This document shows, piece after piece, positions 43,743 to 52,686 of a DNA stretch of 64,000 bases. This stretch comes from Candidatus Dojkabacteria bacterium. GTDB taxonomy: Bacteria > Patescibacteria > Dojkabacteria > SC72 > JAFGCJ01. Where the stretch lies: contig JAFGCJ010000002.1 in the NCBI GenBank assembly GCA_016932785.1, positions 186,001 to 250,000 on the forward strand, read 5' to 3'. Every line of letters begins with the position of its first letter. Within the stretch, counting starts at the first letter, position 1. The notes under the pieces were generated by a model. That model was given only the letters and a program-made list of their open reading frames with translations. It did not search any database and had not been told where the DNA came from. A program made the position numbers and the translations under genes.

Positions 43743-44750
43743 ATGTCACCAAAAAAAGTTCAACCAGATACACCTTCTAGTGATAACAAAGGTGTTATTA
43801 CTCTATCCAACCCGACCTCTTCAACAAAGACCAGCAAGTCCGAAAAATCAAGCAAATCTGCTGGTTCTGAATCTCCAGAGAACAAATCCTCTGTCGGAAA
43901 AGTCCTCGGAGGCCTTTTTGTTATAGTAGGCCTTGCTCTAGTCGGACTGTTGATCATAATCTTCGTTATATCAAGACTTCCATACAGGAAAGATTCAAGT
44001 CTACCGATTCCAACTCTTGAAAAACTTGACGAAGAAACAAGAGAAGATGAAGTAGATATTAAGGGGGAAACTATCCCAGGAGAGACAGTCATGCTTTTCA
44101 AGGATGGGGAAATGCTCGACCAAAAGGAGAAAGCTGATAATGACGGCAACTTCGAATTTGAAAAGGTCGAACTTGATGAAGAAGGAGATACTGACTTCGA
44201 GGCAGTCACCGTAAGAGGCTCGGTATTTAAAAAGAGAAGCGAGAAGTCGAATAAAGTCACAATGGACGTCGACTGGACCGCCCCATCCAGCAAAGTCTCA
44301 TTGGATTATGATGAAGAAAGTACTGGCGACAAAGCTACTGTGAAAGGAAAAGCCGAAAAAAACTCATATGTAATTCTTGAAAACGAGGATAATGAATACG
44401 AGACCAAAACAGATAAAGACGGTAACTTCGAGTTCAAAGATGTTCAACTTTCCAAAGGTGAGAACACATACGATGTCAGTGTCCGCGACGAAGCTGGTAA
44501 CGAGGTCCTGTCCTCATCAGAAGTAAAGATCACCTATGAAGCAGGAGACATAAATGGAAACGGAGCCACTGACAGCAAAGAAGATACCGGTAAATCAGAG
44601 CAATTACCCGAGTCTGCAGGTAGTCTCGAAGAAGCTTTAACAGAGATACTCGGAAACAGACTCATGTTCATATTAGGAATGCTAGTGGTACTGGCCTTCA
44701 GCGCGAGCGGAACAGCAGCTTATATCTACAGCATCAGACAGAAAAAGTAA
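43743..44750 (+). CDS. Membrane-anchored Ig-like wall protein
   Basis: A 335-residue protein. A Ser/Lys-rich cytoplasmic N-terminus precedes a transmembrane helix at about 53-77. Two Ig-like or carboxypeptidase-regulatory-like beta repeats follow (about 100-160 and 190-260), each ending in a DNGNFEFEKV or DKDGNFEFKDV turn. The C-terminus contains LPESAG (about 288-293), a spacer, a hydrophobic helix and a short basic end (RQKK), similar to a sortase sorting signal though the spacer of about 20 residues is longer than usual. Located divergently from the sortase gene. Likely surface protein; sorting is inference. Confidence 0.7.
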   Translation: MSPKKVQPDTPSSDNKGVITLSNPTSSTKTSKSEKSSKSAGSESPENKSSVGKVLGGLFVIVGLALVGLLIIIFVISRLPYRKDSSLPIPTLEKLDEETREDEVDIKGETIPGETVMLFKDGEMLDQKEKADNDGNFEFEKVELDEEGDTDFEAVTVRGSVFKKRSEKSNKVTMDVDWTAPSSKVSLDYDEESTGDKATVKGKAEKNSYVILENEDNEYETKTDKDGNFEFKDVQLSKGENTYDVSVRDEAGNEVLSSSEVKITYEAGDINGNGATDSKEDTGKSEQLPESAGSLEEALTEILGNRLMFILGMLVVLAFSASGTAAYIYSIRQKK

Positions 44751-44759
44751 AACAGAAAC

Positions 44760-45530
44760 TTACTTGTCGGCCTGGGATCCAGAGATCTCAGGTCGATGTA
44801 CAATAACCATTCTCCCCAGATCACCGGAATATACTTTGAAATTAAAGACCGTTGTAAGTGTATCAGGAGATAAATCCGACTCACTTATTTCAGGAAAAAC
44901 TTTCGGCGTAAGATCAGTCTTGATCAATATCCACAATTTATCTGTCACCAATCCAGTTACACTGGCATTGCTGGATAAAAATGATCTAATATCTGTTTCT
45001 GAGAAAAAAGAATACCATGATCCAGATCTCCCATCTTGCGAATTCGAATCTGTGTGCGGCGGATGGGTATGCATATTGAATAGAAACTGAACAACTACCC
45101 TCTTTTTATTCTTAAGTTCACGCAGCGGTACTGTTTTCTTAGAATAAACATTTGCATCGACCTTTACTATTTTCTCGGCATATTGGGATGTGGCAGATAC
45201 TTGTTTATAGGAGACTTTAATGCTTTGCTTGGGTATATTTACTTTGGAAGCCTCTCCCCTCACACTATGTGTGACGACGACATCGCCATCAGCCCACCAC
45301 ACATTAATAGCTCTTTCATGCTTATCCCCTGAGGTATGCCTATGTATTTCTGTAACCTTTTGCCAAAAGTCTGAAGGAAACGAAATGGCATTAGGAAGGA
45401 GATTGTAAGTCTGATAATTTCCACTATCATTCCAATGAACAATCTGTCCTCTAAGAGAATTGAAATGAACAGAAGAAATCTTGTTCGAAGGTCTAAATAT
45501 GTTAATAATATTATCCCAAAAGTTGCTCAT
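44760..45530 (-). CDS. JAMM/MPN-like metalloprotease, variant
   Basis: A 256-residue protein with a candidate JAMM motif: H154-T-H156-P157 (FNMHTHPPH) followed by S177-E-T-D180, with E72 (HERAINVWW) as possible general base. In typical JAMM enzymes the S-x2-D lies seven residues after HxHP; here about 20 residues are inserted, rich in Ser, Asp and Gly. The family removes ubiquitin-like modifiers or cleaves small peptides. The insertion makes activity uncertain. Divergent from the DUF2085 gene. Confidence 0.6.
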   Translation of the reverse strand: MSNFWDNIINIFRPSNKISSVHFNSLRGQIVHWNDSGNYQTYNLLPNAISFPSDFWQKVTEIHRHTSGDKHERAINVWWADGDVVVTHSVRGEASKVNIPKQSIKVSYKQVSATSQYAEKIVKVDANVYSKKTVPLRELKNKKRVVVQFLFNMHTHPPHTDSNSQDGRSGSWYSFFSETDIRSFLSSNASVTGLVTDKLWILIKTDLTPKVFPEISESDLSPDTLTTVFNFKVYSGDLGRMVIVHRPEISGSQADK

Positions 45531-45580
45531 TGAATTATTTTGATATAATCGGCCAAGAATACTTACTCAGTATCCCAAAA

Positions 45581-46192
45581 ATGAAGACAATATTCAAGAA
45601 ATTATATAGAAACTTGCACTGGATTATAGTTATATTTCTATTCCTTTATACCTTAATCCCGATACTTTCTCCGGTACTATTTCACTTTGGCTACTATAGA
45701 AGCGCCTGGTGGATACAGACAATATACCGGTTTCTATGTCATCAAAGACCTGAACGCTCGCTTTTTCTGTTCGGCGAGAAGATCAGCTATTCTTTGAATG
45801 AACTCGAAAAACTTGGATACAATACAAAAGTAACCGGTTACCCATTTGTCGGAAACGAATACATCGGTTACAAAATTGCCTTTTGTACAAGAGACACCTT
45901 TATTTATGGATTGATGACAATTACCGGATTCATAACCAATCTTTCCAAGAAAAAGATTTCTGTCAAATACTGGGTTGTAATTTTGCTTGTCCTTCCGATG
46001 ATTCTTGACGGTACAATCCAATTTATTTCTGAATTCTTATACCTGGGGCAGGACACATTTAATCTCACGGTACAGCATCCTTTCTACCTAAGTAATAACC
46101 TAAATCGAGCTATAACAGGAGGACTATTTGGTACCGGAATAGGTCTGGTTATTTTTCCCGAGCTTAAAACAGCCACAAGGGAAGACTACTAG
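45581..46192 (+). CDS. DUF2085 membrane protein
   Basis: A 203-residue membrane protein with about five hydrophobic helices and the DUF2085 core FLCHQRPERSLFLFGEK and YKIAFCTRDTFIYGLMTITG, i.e. the conserved CHQ...C pair. Function of the family is unknown. The ATG at 45581 is chosen; a TTG at 45530 would overlap the -10 box TATAAT (45543-45548) and the divergent gene's start. Confidence 0.8.
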   Translation: MKTIFKKLYRNLHWIIVIFLFLYTLIPILSPVLFHFGYYRSAWWIQTIYRFLCHQRPERSLFLFGEKISYSLNELEKLGYNTKVTGYPFVGNEYIGYKIAFCTRDTFIYGLMTITGFITNLSKKKISVKYWVVILLVLPMILDGTIQFISEFLYLGQDTFNLTVQHPFYLSNNLNRAITGGLFGTGIGLVIFPELKTATREDY

Positions 46193-46236
46193 CCCAGAGT
46201 TTCGTATCCCTGCTTCGCTGAAGCCTAACATCATGA

Positions 46237-46242
46237 TATAAT
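46237..46242 (+). promoter_or_regulatory. -10 box for leaderless permease gene
   Basis: TATAAT, 8 nt, ATG at 46251; no Shine-Dalgarno sequence. Confidence 0.55.
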
Positions 46243-46250
46243 CTTACATA

Positions 46251-47339
46251 ATGTCAAAATCTCAAACCCAAACACTACGAATCGAGATATCTCCAAAGAC
46301 AATATTCCTAATACTTGGAATTATTGCAGGGATAGCATTTCTTTTGACTATACGAGACGTATTAATCATCTTCTTCTGGTCATTTGTCTTCGGATCAGCA
46401 GCAATTCCAATTGTTAAAAGGCTTACAAAGCTTAAAATACCAAGATGGGCTGCAGTAGTTCTTGTATATCTTGGGATATCAATTCTTGCAATAGGCCTTT
46501 TTTCCGCCATTTCTGTTCCGTTGGCCAAGGAGGTCGTAAATTTATCCGATAATCTACCAACAATATCCAAGCGAATAGTTGGAATAATTAACAAAATCGG
46601 CGAACTAATAGGTTTAAATAAGGACATCATTGAGACTTCATCAATAGACAGTTCTTTCACACCTATCGAAGAGAAAATCTCTGAAGGTCTAAAGGATTTA
46701 CTATCAGCAAGCGCAGGAGGATTTCCTGGAATAGTAAGACTTCTTGTTTCACTCTTCGGAGGTATGCTAAACGTTTTTTCTGTTTTCACTATCTCTTTCT
46801 ACATAGCACTTGACCACGATAATTTTCTCGATGCCCTACTTAAAGCCATTCCGAACCGAGACCTTAGTAAAAAAATCGACAAGCTTCTTTCAGATATCGA
46901 GACAAAACTTGGGAACTGGATCGTCGGCCAATTTACCGTAAGCTCAATTACCGGGTTTATTATCTGGCTCATGCTAACAATAGCAGGCGTTCCCTACGCT
47001 CTACCTCTTGCTCTCTTTGGATTCCTTGTTGACTCTATACCAACAATCGGTGCCACCCTAGCAACAGTACCAACCGTATTGATCTTGCTTGCAAGTGGTA
47101 CCCCAGTTCAACTTATCGTAGTCATTGTAGGATACATACTCATTCAGCAATTCGAAAACAACATCGTGATCCCAAGGGTCATGTCTTCAGCAATAGGACT
47201 GCCTCCAGTAGTTGTTATTCTAACCCTATTAGTGGGCGCAAAGCTTTTCGGCTTTATGGGCGTACTACTTGCAATACCTATCGCGACTATTTTGAAATTG
47301 ATACTTGATTTCATATCCCAGACTAACTCTCAAGATTGA
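46251..47339 (+). CDS. AI-2E family transporter
   Basis: A 362-residue integral membrane protein with seven to eight helices and the AI-2E/PerM-family signatures: FWSFVFGSAAIPIVKRL near the N-terminus, the central soluble insertion, and the terminal block GFLVDSIPTIGATLATVPTVLILL followed by NNIVIPRVMSSAIGLPPVVVILTLLVGAKLFG. Members are permeases or Na+/H+ antiporters; the name AI-2 exporter should not be taken literally. Monocistronic, leaderless. Confidence 0.93.
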   Translation: MSKSQTQTLRIEISPKTIFLILGIIAGIAFLLTIRDVLIIFFWSFVFGSAAIPIVKRLTKLKIPRWAAVVLVYLGISILAIGLFSAISVPLAKEVVNLSDNLPTISKRIVGIINKIGELIGLNKDIIETSSIDSSFTPIEEKISEGLKDLLSASAGGFPGIVRLLVSLFGGMLNVFSVFTISFYIALDHDNFLDALLKAIPNRDLSKKIDKLLSDIETKLGNWIVGQFTVSSITGFIIWLMLTIAGVPYALPLALFGFLVDSIPTIGATLATVPTVLILLASGTPVQLIVVIVGYILIQQFENNIVIPRVMSSAIGLPPVVVILTLLVGAKLFGFMGVLLAIPIATILKLILDFISQTNSQD

Positions 47340-47400
47340 CACACTTAGAACATAAAACTACAATAGTAGTCGAGTAATAACACATTATTAGGACTGCCCT

Positions 47401-49974
47401 ATGAGTCTTATAAACCCAAAAAATGAAGTAAGAATATTTGTGGACGAGGATTTTACTGCCAACGACGTAAAAGAAGAATTGGTTGGCAGGAAAGGGTATT
47501 CCCTATTTCGGCTTAGAGATATGGATGTACCGGTCCCCTCGTTTATGTGTATATCATCAGGTCTTTTCTCAGAGTACATCGCTTCATCTTTAGGATCGCT
47601 TACATCAAGCGCATCAATTTCAGAGATCAACAAAAAAATTCTCGAAGGCAACTTTCCCGATCCACTTAAAGAGGAGATCCAAAGAGGTTACTCAAGGCTA
47701 TCAGGTTTCACCGATTCCTGGGTTGCCGTACGGTCATCCATTGTTCCACCAATAAATCAAAAAGAACTGGCATTTTCAGGACTACTCGACACTGTACTCA
47801 ACGTGAAGGGTGTTGATGATCTACTTGCTGCTATTAAAAAAGTATACGCAAGTGCATTTACAGAGAGAGTCGCCTCTTATCTAAGAGCAACAAATTCATC
47901 AATAGCTGAAATAAAGGTATCAATAGTCGTTCAAAAAATGATCCAAGCAGAAGCTTCAGGAATTGTTTTCACTATTGATCCTATTTCACAGAATAGTGAG
48001 TACCTAACTGTTGAGTCTGTATTTGGATTAGGCGATGTTATTGCAGCGGGTGAATTAACACCGGATCAGTACATAATCAACAAAAAAACCCTAGACTTCA
48101 AAGAGAAGCGTATTGTTCCCCAGGAATGGATGATGGTCAGAAAGGTAAAACACAAAGATGGAGAAGGTGCCACACAAAAGGTCCGAATTTCCAAGGCTTG
48201 GCAACACCAACAAAAGCTGGATAACAGATACTTAGAGGAACTGGCAAAGATTTCGATGACAATAGAGCAGAAAGCCTCTGGTCCTCAGGATATAGAATGG
48301 GTTTTTGAAGGTGGCCGGCTATGGATTTTACAAACACAAGACGTCAAGCCCGTATCGATCGAGAAAACTGAACCCGACCCTACCCTCAAGATCGACAAAG
48401 ACATAATAGACTCTGCAAAAGCCATAGCAGAACGAGAACAATCAAAAAAGAAGATTATGGAAGAACTTGCCAAAGAGAGAGAAGAGCATCCATCAAAAGA
48501 AACAATAAAACCAAAAGAAAATCATAAGAACGAGGAAGAGGTATTTGCGGCAAAGCCATTCAACAGACAGGTTGTCCAAGCCCCAAGAAAGGAAAAATCT
48601 AAGGTTGAAAGAAGAGAAATTCAAAATATTCCACCTCACAAAGGAGAACGGCTGGTACTTACCGGAATTGGTGCAAGCAATGGATCATATAGGGGCGAAG
48701 CCGTCATTATCCAGAACGCAGACGAAATTAAAGAGAATGAACCACGCCTCAAGAAAGACTTCGTTTTAGTATTTCCAGATTTCTTTCCGGAGCTGGAAAA
48801 ATACATTACTAAGGCCGGGGCTATTGTTTCCGACCAGGGTGGAATTACAAGCGATATAGCTATCAGGTGTCGCGAGCAAGGAATTCCCTGCATAATGGGA
48901 AGCCACATTGCTAGTCATATGATCAAACAGGGAGAACCTATTCTTATCGATGGAAATGTTGGTGCCGTTTATGGTGTAAGAGAAGTCGCCCCTCCAAGTA
49001 AGAGTGAAGATCTGCCACAATCTCAAAATGAGAAGCCTCAAGACATAGAGATTAAAGCCGAACCTGCAGAGGTTAAGGCCCAAGAACAAGAGCCAGAACC
49101 TGTCACCGCAAAAATACGGACCGCTACAAAAGTATTTATAGACCTATCAGACTCCTATCTCAAGGGAGAGAAATGGGAAGAAATGATACCGGAATCTGAC
49201 GGTGTAGCAACAATTCAGGTCGAGGACATCTATAAAAAGTTCAAGCGACACCCCGAAGCCTACATCGAAGAAGGAAAATCCAAAGAACTTATAGATAATA
49301 TAGCTAATGAGCTTTCAGCGGTATGCGAACGCTCAGAAGGAAACACTGTCATCGCAACAATCGGCAGCATGACCGTCGACGAGTATCAAAAACTTGTCAA
49401 AGGATCATCTTACGAAAAATGGACAGACGAAAGCGGTATAAAAGATCACTCAGCTGGACTTCCCCGCCTCTTACAAAGACCAAAAGAATTGGATCTATTT
49501 TTTAAAGCTATAAGGACTGTTAGAAATAAGCACGGCTGGAGAAACATCTCCATTGGCGTTAACTTTCCTACGACAACAAAGAACTTCATCGAATTCAAGA
49601 AGCTTCTCAGCGCAGCAAAACTCAGAAGATCCTCAACATTCAAAGTATTTCATGTAATCGACACCCCCTCTGAGGCTATGACGTCCGAAGAGTTCGTTGA
49701 GATAGGCATAGATGGAGCAGTAATCAATGTAAACAGCCTAGCCAAACTAATGATGGCACCAGCTCTAGATGACGAGAGTGTTTTAAAGATTATAGACAAA
49801 ATATCACAGAGCTGGAGAGGATCCACAGTGATAATTCAAACCTCCAAAGATTCAGAGAAATTGATCGAACGCGCTGTTAGAGTTGGTTCCTACGGTCTTG
49901 CTGTACAACCAAATGAACTCACAGAAGCCAGACTGTCAGTCTCACAAACAGAAGCCAAAATTGCCTTATCATAG
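47401..49974 (+). CDS. PEP-synthase-like protein with altered catalytic residues
   Basis: An 857-residue protein with the three-part layout of PEP synthase/PPDK. The N-terminal ATP-grasp domain (1-320) is well kept: VPVPSFMCIS, WVAVRSS...FSGLLDTVLNV, IVVQKMIQAEASGIVFTIDP, ESVFGLGDVIAAGELTPD and LWILQTQDV. A charged linker (330-410) leads to the swivelling domain (415-530), where the phospho-His is replaced: GGITSDIAIRCREQGIP has D485 in place of His. The C-terminal domain (about 560-857) follows the barrel order but the usual Cys motif GxCGQ reads IIQTSKDS. Classical PEP synthesis is therefore unlikely; it may phosphorylate something through the ATP-grasp part only. Confidence 0.85.
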   Translation: MSLINPKNEVRIFVDEDFTANDVKEELVGRKGYSLFRLRDMDVPVPSFMCISSGLFSEYIASSLGSLTSSASISEINKKILEGNFPDPLKEEIQRGYSRLSGFTDSWVAVRSSIVPPINQKELAFSGLLDTVLNVKGVDDLLAAIKKVYASAFTERVASYLRATNSSIAEIKVSIVVQKMIQAEASGIVFTIDPISQNSEYLTVESVFGLGDVIAAGELTPDQYIINKKTLDFKEKRIVPQEWMMVRKVKHKDGEGATQKVRISKAWQHQQKLDNRYLEELAKISMTIEQKASGPQDIEWVFEGGRLWILQTQDVKPVSIEKTEPDPTLKIDKDIIDSAKAIAEREQSKKKIMEELAKEREEHPSKETIKPKENHKNEEEVFAAKPFNRQVVQAPRKEKSKVERREIQNIPPHKGERLVLTGIGASNGSYRGEAVIIQNADEIKENEPRLKKDFVLVFPDFFPELEKYITKAGAIVSDQGGITSDIAIRCREQGIPCIMGSHIASHMIKQGEPILIDGNVGAVYGVREVAPPSKSEDLPQSQNEKPQDIEIKAEPAEVKAQEQEPEPVTAKIRTATKVFIDLSDSYLKGEKWEEMIPESDGVATIQVEDIYKKFKRHPEAYIEEGKSKELIDNIANELSAVCERSEGNTVIATIGSMTVDEYQKLVKGSSYEKWTDESGIKDHSAGLPRLLQRPKELDLFFKAIRTVRNKHGWRNISIGVNFPTTTKNFIEFKKLLSAAKLRRSSTFKVFHVIDTPSEAMTSEEFVEIGIDGAVINVNSLAKLMMAPALDDESVLKIIDKISQSWRGSTVIIQTSKDSEKLIERAVRVGSYGLAVQPNELTEARLSVSQTEAKIALS

Positions 49975-50035
49975 GCTAAATTGCCCACAAAAATAATCTT
50001 AGAACCCATCGATAAACGCATGACAACTAATACTG

Positions 50036-50041
50036 TATAAT
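50036..50041 (+). promoter_or_regulatory. -10 box for leaderless mutS
   Basis: TATAAT, 8 nt, then the ATG of mutS at 50050; no ribosome binding site. Confidence 0.6.
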
Positions 50042-50049
50042 CCCTGCAT

Positions 50050-52686
50050 ATGACCAACAAAATGACGCCTATGATGCGTCAGTACAACAATCTTAAACAA
50101 CAGTACAAGGATAAAATACTTCTTTTTCGCATGGGAGATTTTTATGAGACCTTTGGAGAAGATGCAAAGATTACAGCCAAGGTCCTTAATATTGCTTTAA
50201 CAACGAGAGATAAGAATGATGACCCTACTCCTCTTGCCGGATTTCCTCATCATGCAATAGATCAATATCTTCATAAATTTGTTCAGGCAGGGTATAAGGT
50301 CGCAATAGCGGATCAAGTTGAAGACCCAAGTCAAGCCAAAGGCATCGTCAGACGGGAAGTAATAAGAGTTGTAACGCCCGGTACGGTAACAGAAGACAAA
50401 TCACTCGACGAAAATCAGAATAATTTTCTTGCCTCCGTATATTTTTCCAACAAAGTATACGGCATAGCCCTCTGCGACCTTTCAACGGGAGAATTTCGGG
50501 TTACAGAGACAAAGGATAGATCAAGAATGAGAGATGAGATTGCAAGAATTAATCCCTCGGAGATCCTCATCGCTCCTCATTCCGATTTTTCAGACCTCTC
50601 AGATTATTCCATCCAACCCATTGAAGACTATAGTTTCGACGAAAAAGATGCCAAGGAAATTCTAACCAACCACTACAACATAAAAAGTCTTGCCTCATTT
50701 GGAATAAATAATTACAAATCTGCTATTGCTGCAGCAGGGGCCATTATCTTTTATCTCGAAGAAACTCAGAAGACAGAAGTTTCTCACCTTCAGACTATTC
50801 AATACTACGACTTAAACGGAAATATGATTTTAGATTCGGCCACCATCAGGAACCTCGACCTTCTATATTCTGAAGGGGAACATGGAAAAAAGAGTACCTT
50901 AATATCCGTTATTGACAGAACGAAAACATCCCACGGCGGAAGGGTTCTTAGACAATGGATTCTACACCCGTTGATAAACGCAATAGAAATATCTGACCGA
51001 CTCAATCTAGTTGATACATTATTTCAAAACCCTTCTCTGTTAACTAACGTTCAAGAAATACTTCGAAATATTTCTGATCTTGAAAGACTGTGCGGAAAAC
51101 TCGGCCTTAACAGAGCAAACGGAAGAGACCTAAACGGAATATCTGAATCGATAGAGCACTGTTTTGAGCTTCAAAAAGCTCTGAAAGACGAACAGACATT
51201 TACCTCATTACTAAAAGAATTTACAAAATCCAGACATAGAATAATCGAAATGAAAAAGCTCATCGATAATTCAATTGTGAAGAACCCTCCTATAACAATA
51301 ACTGAAGGTAACATAATAAAAGAAGGATATAGTAAAGAAGTAGATGACATAAGAAGCAAATCAGGAGGCAGCAGAAAATGGATATCAGAACTCGAAAACA
51401 AGGAACGAGAGAGAACGGGTATACCATCTCTTAAAGTCAAATCAAACAAAGTCTTCGGCTACTATATTGAGGTCACAAATACTCACAAAGATAAAATCCC
51501 CGAAGACTATATTCGAAAACAAACTCTTGTGAACTGCGAAAGATATATAACCCCCGAACTAAAAGAAAAAGAAGAAATTGTTTTCAACGCCCAGGAAAAA
51601 CTCGCGGAATTAGAATACGAGTGCTTTCAAGAGATTAGAACCAAAGTTCTTAAAGAGATTGATACTATTCAGAGAATTTCCCAAATCATAGCGCAAATTG
51701 ATGCAATATCATCCTTAGCTGAGTCCGCGAGAGTCAATGACTACAGCAGGCCAGAAATTTTTGATCTTGGCGAAAAAGATGGCTTAATCGATATCAAGAA
51801 TGCCAGACATCCAATAGTTGAAAAGACAATCGACGAGGAATTTATAAGCAATGATATTACAATGGATTCAAAGGAGAATCGTCTACTAATTCTAACCGGT
51901 CCAAATATGTCTGGAAAATCCACATACATACGTCAGACTGCGCTCATTCTTCTAATGGCTCAGATAGGAAGTTTTATACCGGCAAGTTCAGCACGAATTT
52001 CAATTACCGACAGAATTTTCACAAGAGTCGGTGCGTCTGACGATCTCTCTGCTGGAAGAAGCACCTTCCTGGTAGAAATGGACGAGGCGGCAAATATAAT
52101 CAACAACGCCACTCATAATAGCTTCATTGTACTAGACGAGATTGGACGAGGAACAAGCACCTATGACGGTGTATCAATAGCCTGGGCAATTGCCGAATAT
52201 ATCCACAACAGTGTTAGAGCAAGATGTGTATTTGCTACACACTACCACGAGCTTCTTAAACTCGAATCAGAACTAGACGGAGTAAAAAACTACAACATTG
52301 CCGTACTAGAAAAAGACGACAATATTACATTCCTAAGGAAAATTGAGAAAGGCGGAACAGATAAGAGTTACGGAATTTACGTTGCCAAAATGGCCGGACT
52401 TCCAGATTCATTGATCCAGAGAGCCAAAGAAATCCTTAACGGCTTTGAACAAGAAAACATGTTCGGAGTAAGAAGTGAACCCGTAAGAAAAAGTAAAAAA
52501 GAAAAGGTCACTGAACAGCAACCGATTGAAGATGATCACCAAGACCAGCTAAACTTTATGGACAGCTCAAACTCAATTCCAAATCTTTTTAGTGATCTGG
52601 AAGATATTGATATCAACCACATTACCCCGGTTGAAGCACTTAGACTTCTTGAGAAATGGAAACGGAGACTTACTCGTCAGTCTTAA
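50050..52686 (+). CDS. mutS: DNA mismatch repair protein MutS
   Basis: An 878-residue MutS of full length. The mismatch-binding F-x-E motif is present (RMGDFYETFGEDAK), followed by the connector, lever and clamp domains, and an ATPase with Walker A LTGPNMSGKST, ASDDLSAGRSTFLVEM, Walker B SFIVLDEIGRGTSTYDG and the ATHYHEL switch. The C-terminal tail is acidic, with a final helix TPVEALRLLEKWK typical of the tetramerisation region. No MutL is adjacent. The 3' end overlaps the 3' end of the convergent hisS by 17 nt. Confidence 0.98.
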   Translation: MTNKMTPMMRQYNNLKQQYKDKILLFRMGDFYETFGEDAKITAKVLNIALTTRDKNDDPTPLAGFPHHAIDQYLHKFVQAGYKVAIADQVEDPSQAKGIVRREVIRVVTPGTVTEDKSLDENQNNFLASVYFSNKVYGIALCDLSTGEFRVTETKDRSRMRDEIARINPSEILIAPHSDFSDLSDYSIQPIEDYSFDEKDAKEILTNHYNIKSLASFGINNYKSAIAAAGAIIFYLEETQKTEVSHLQTIQYYDLNGNMILDSATIRNLDLLYSEGEHGKKSTLISVIDRTKTSHGGRVLRQWILHPLINAIEISDRLNLVDTLFQNPSLLTNVQEILRNISDLERLCGKLGLNRANGRDLNGISESIEHCFELQKALKDEQTFTSLLKEFTKSRHRIIEMKKLIDNSIVKNPPITITEGNIIKEGYSKEVDDIRSKSGGSRKWISELENKERERTGIPSLKVKSNKVFGYYIEVTNTHKDKIPEDYIRKQTLVNCERYITPELKEKEEIVFNAQEKLAELEYECFQEIRTKVLKEIDTIQRISQIIAQIDAISSLAESARVNDYSRPEIFDLGEKDGLIDIKNARHPIVEKTIDEEFISNDITMDSKENRLLILTGPNMSGKSTYIRQTALILLMAQIGSFIPASSARISITDRIFTRVGASDDLSAGRSTFLVEMDEAANIINNATHNSFIVLDEIGRGTSTYDGVSIAWAIAEYIHNSVRARCVFATHYHELLKLESELDGVKNYNIAVLEKDDNITFLRKIEKGGTDKSYGIYVAKMAGLPDSLIQRAKEILNGFEQENMFGVRSEPVRKSKKEKVTEQQPIEDDHQDQLNFMDSSNSIPNLFSDLEDIDINHITPVEALRLLEKWKRRLTRQS

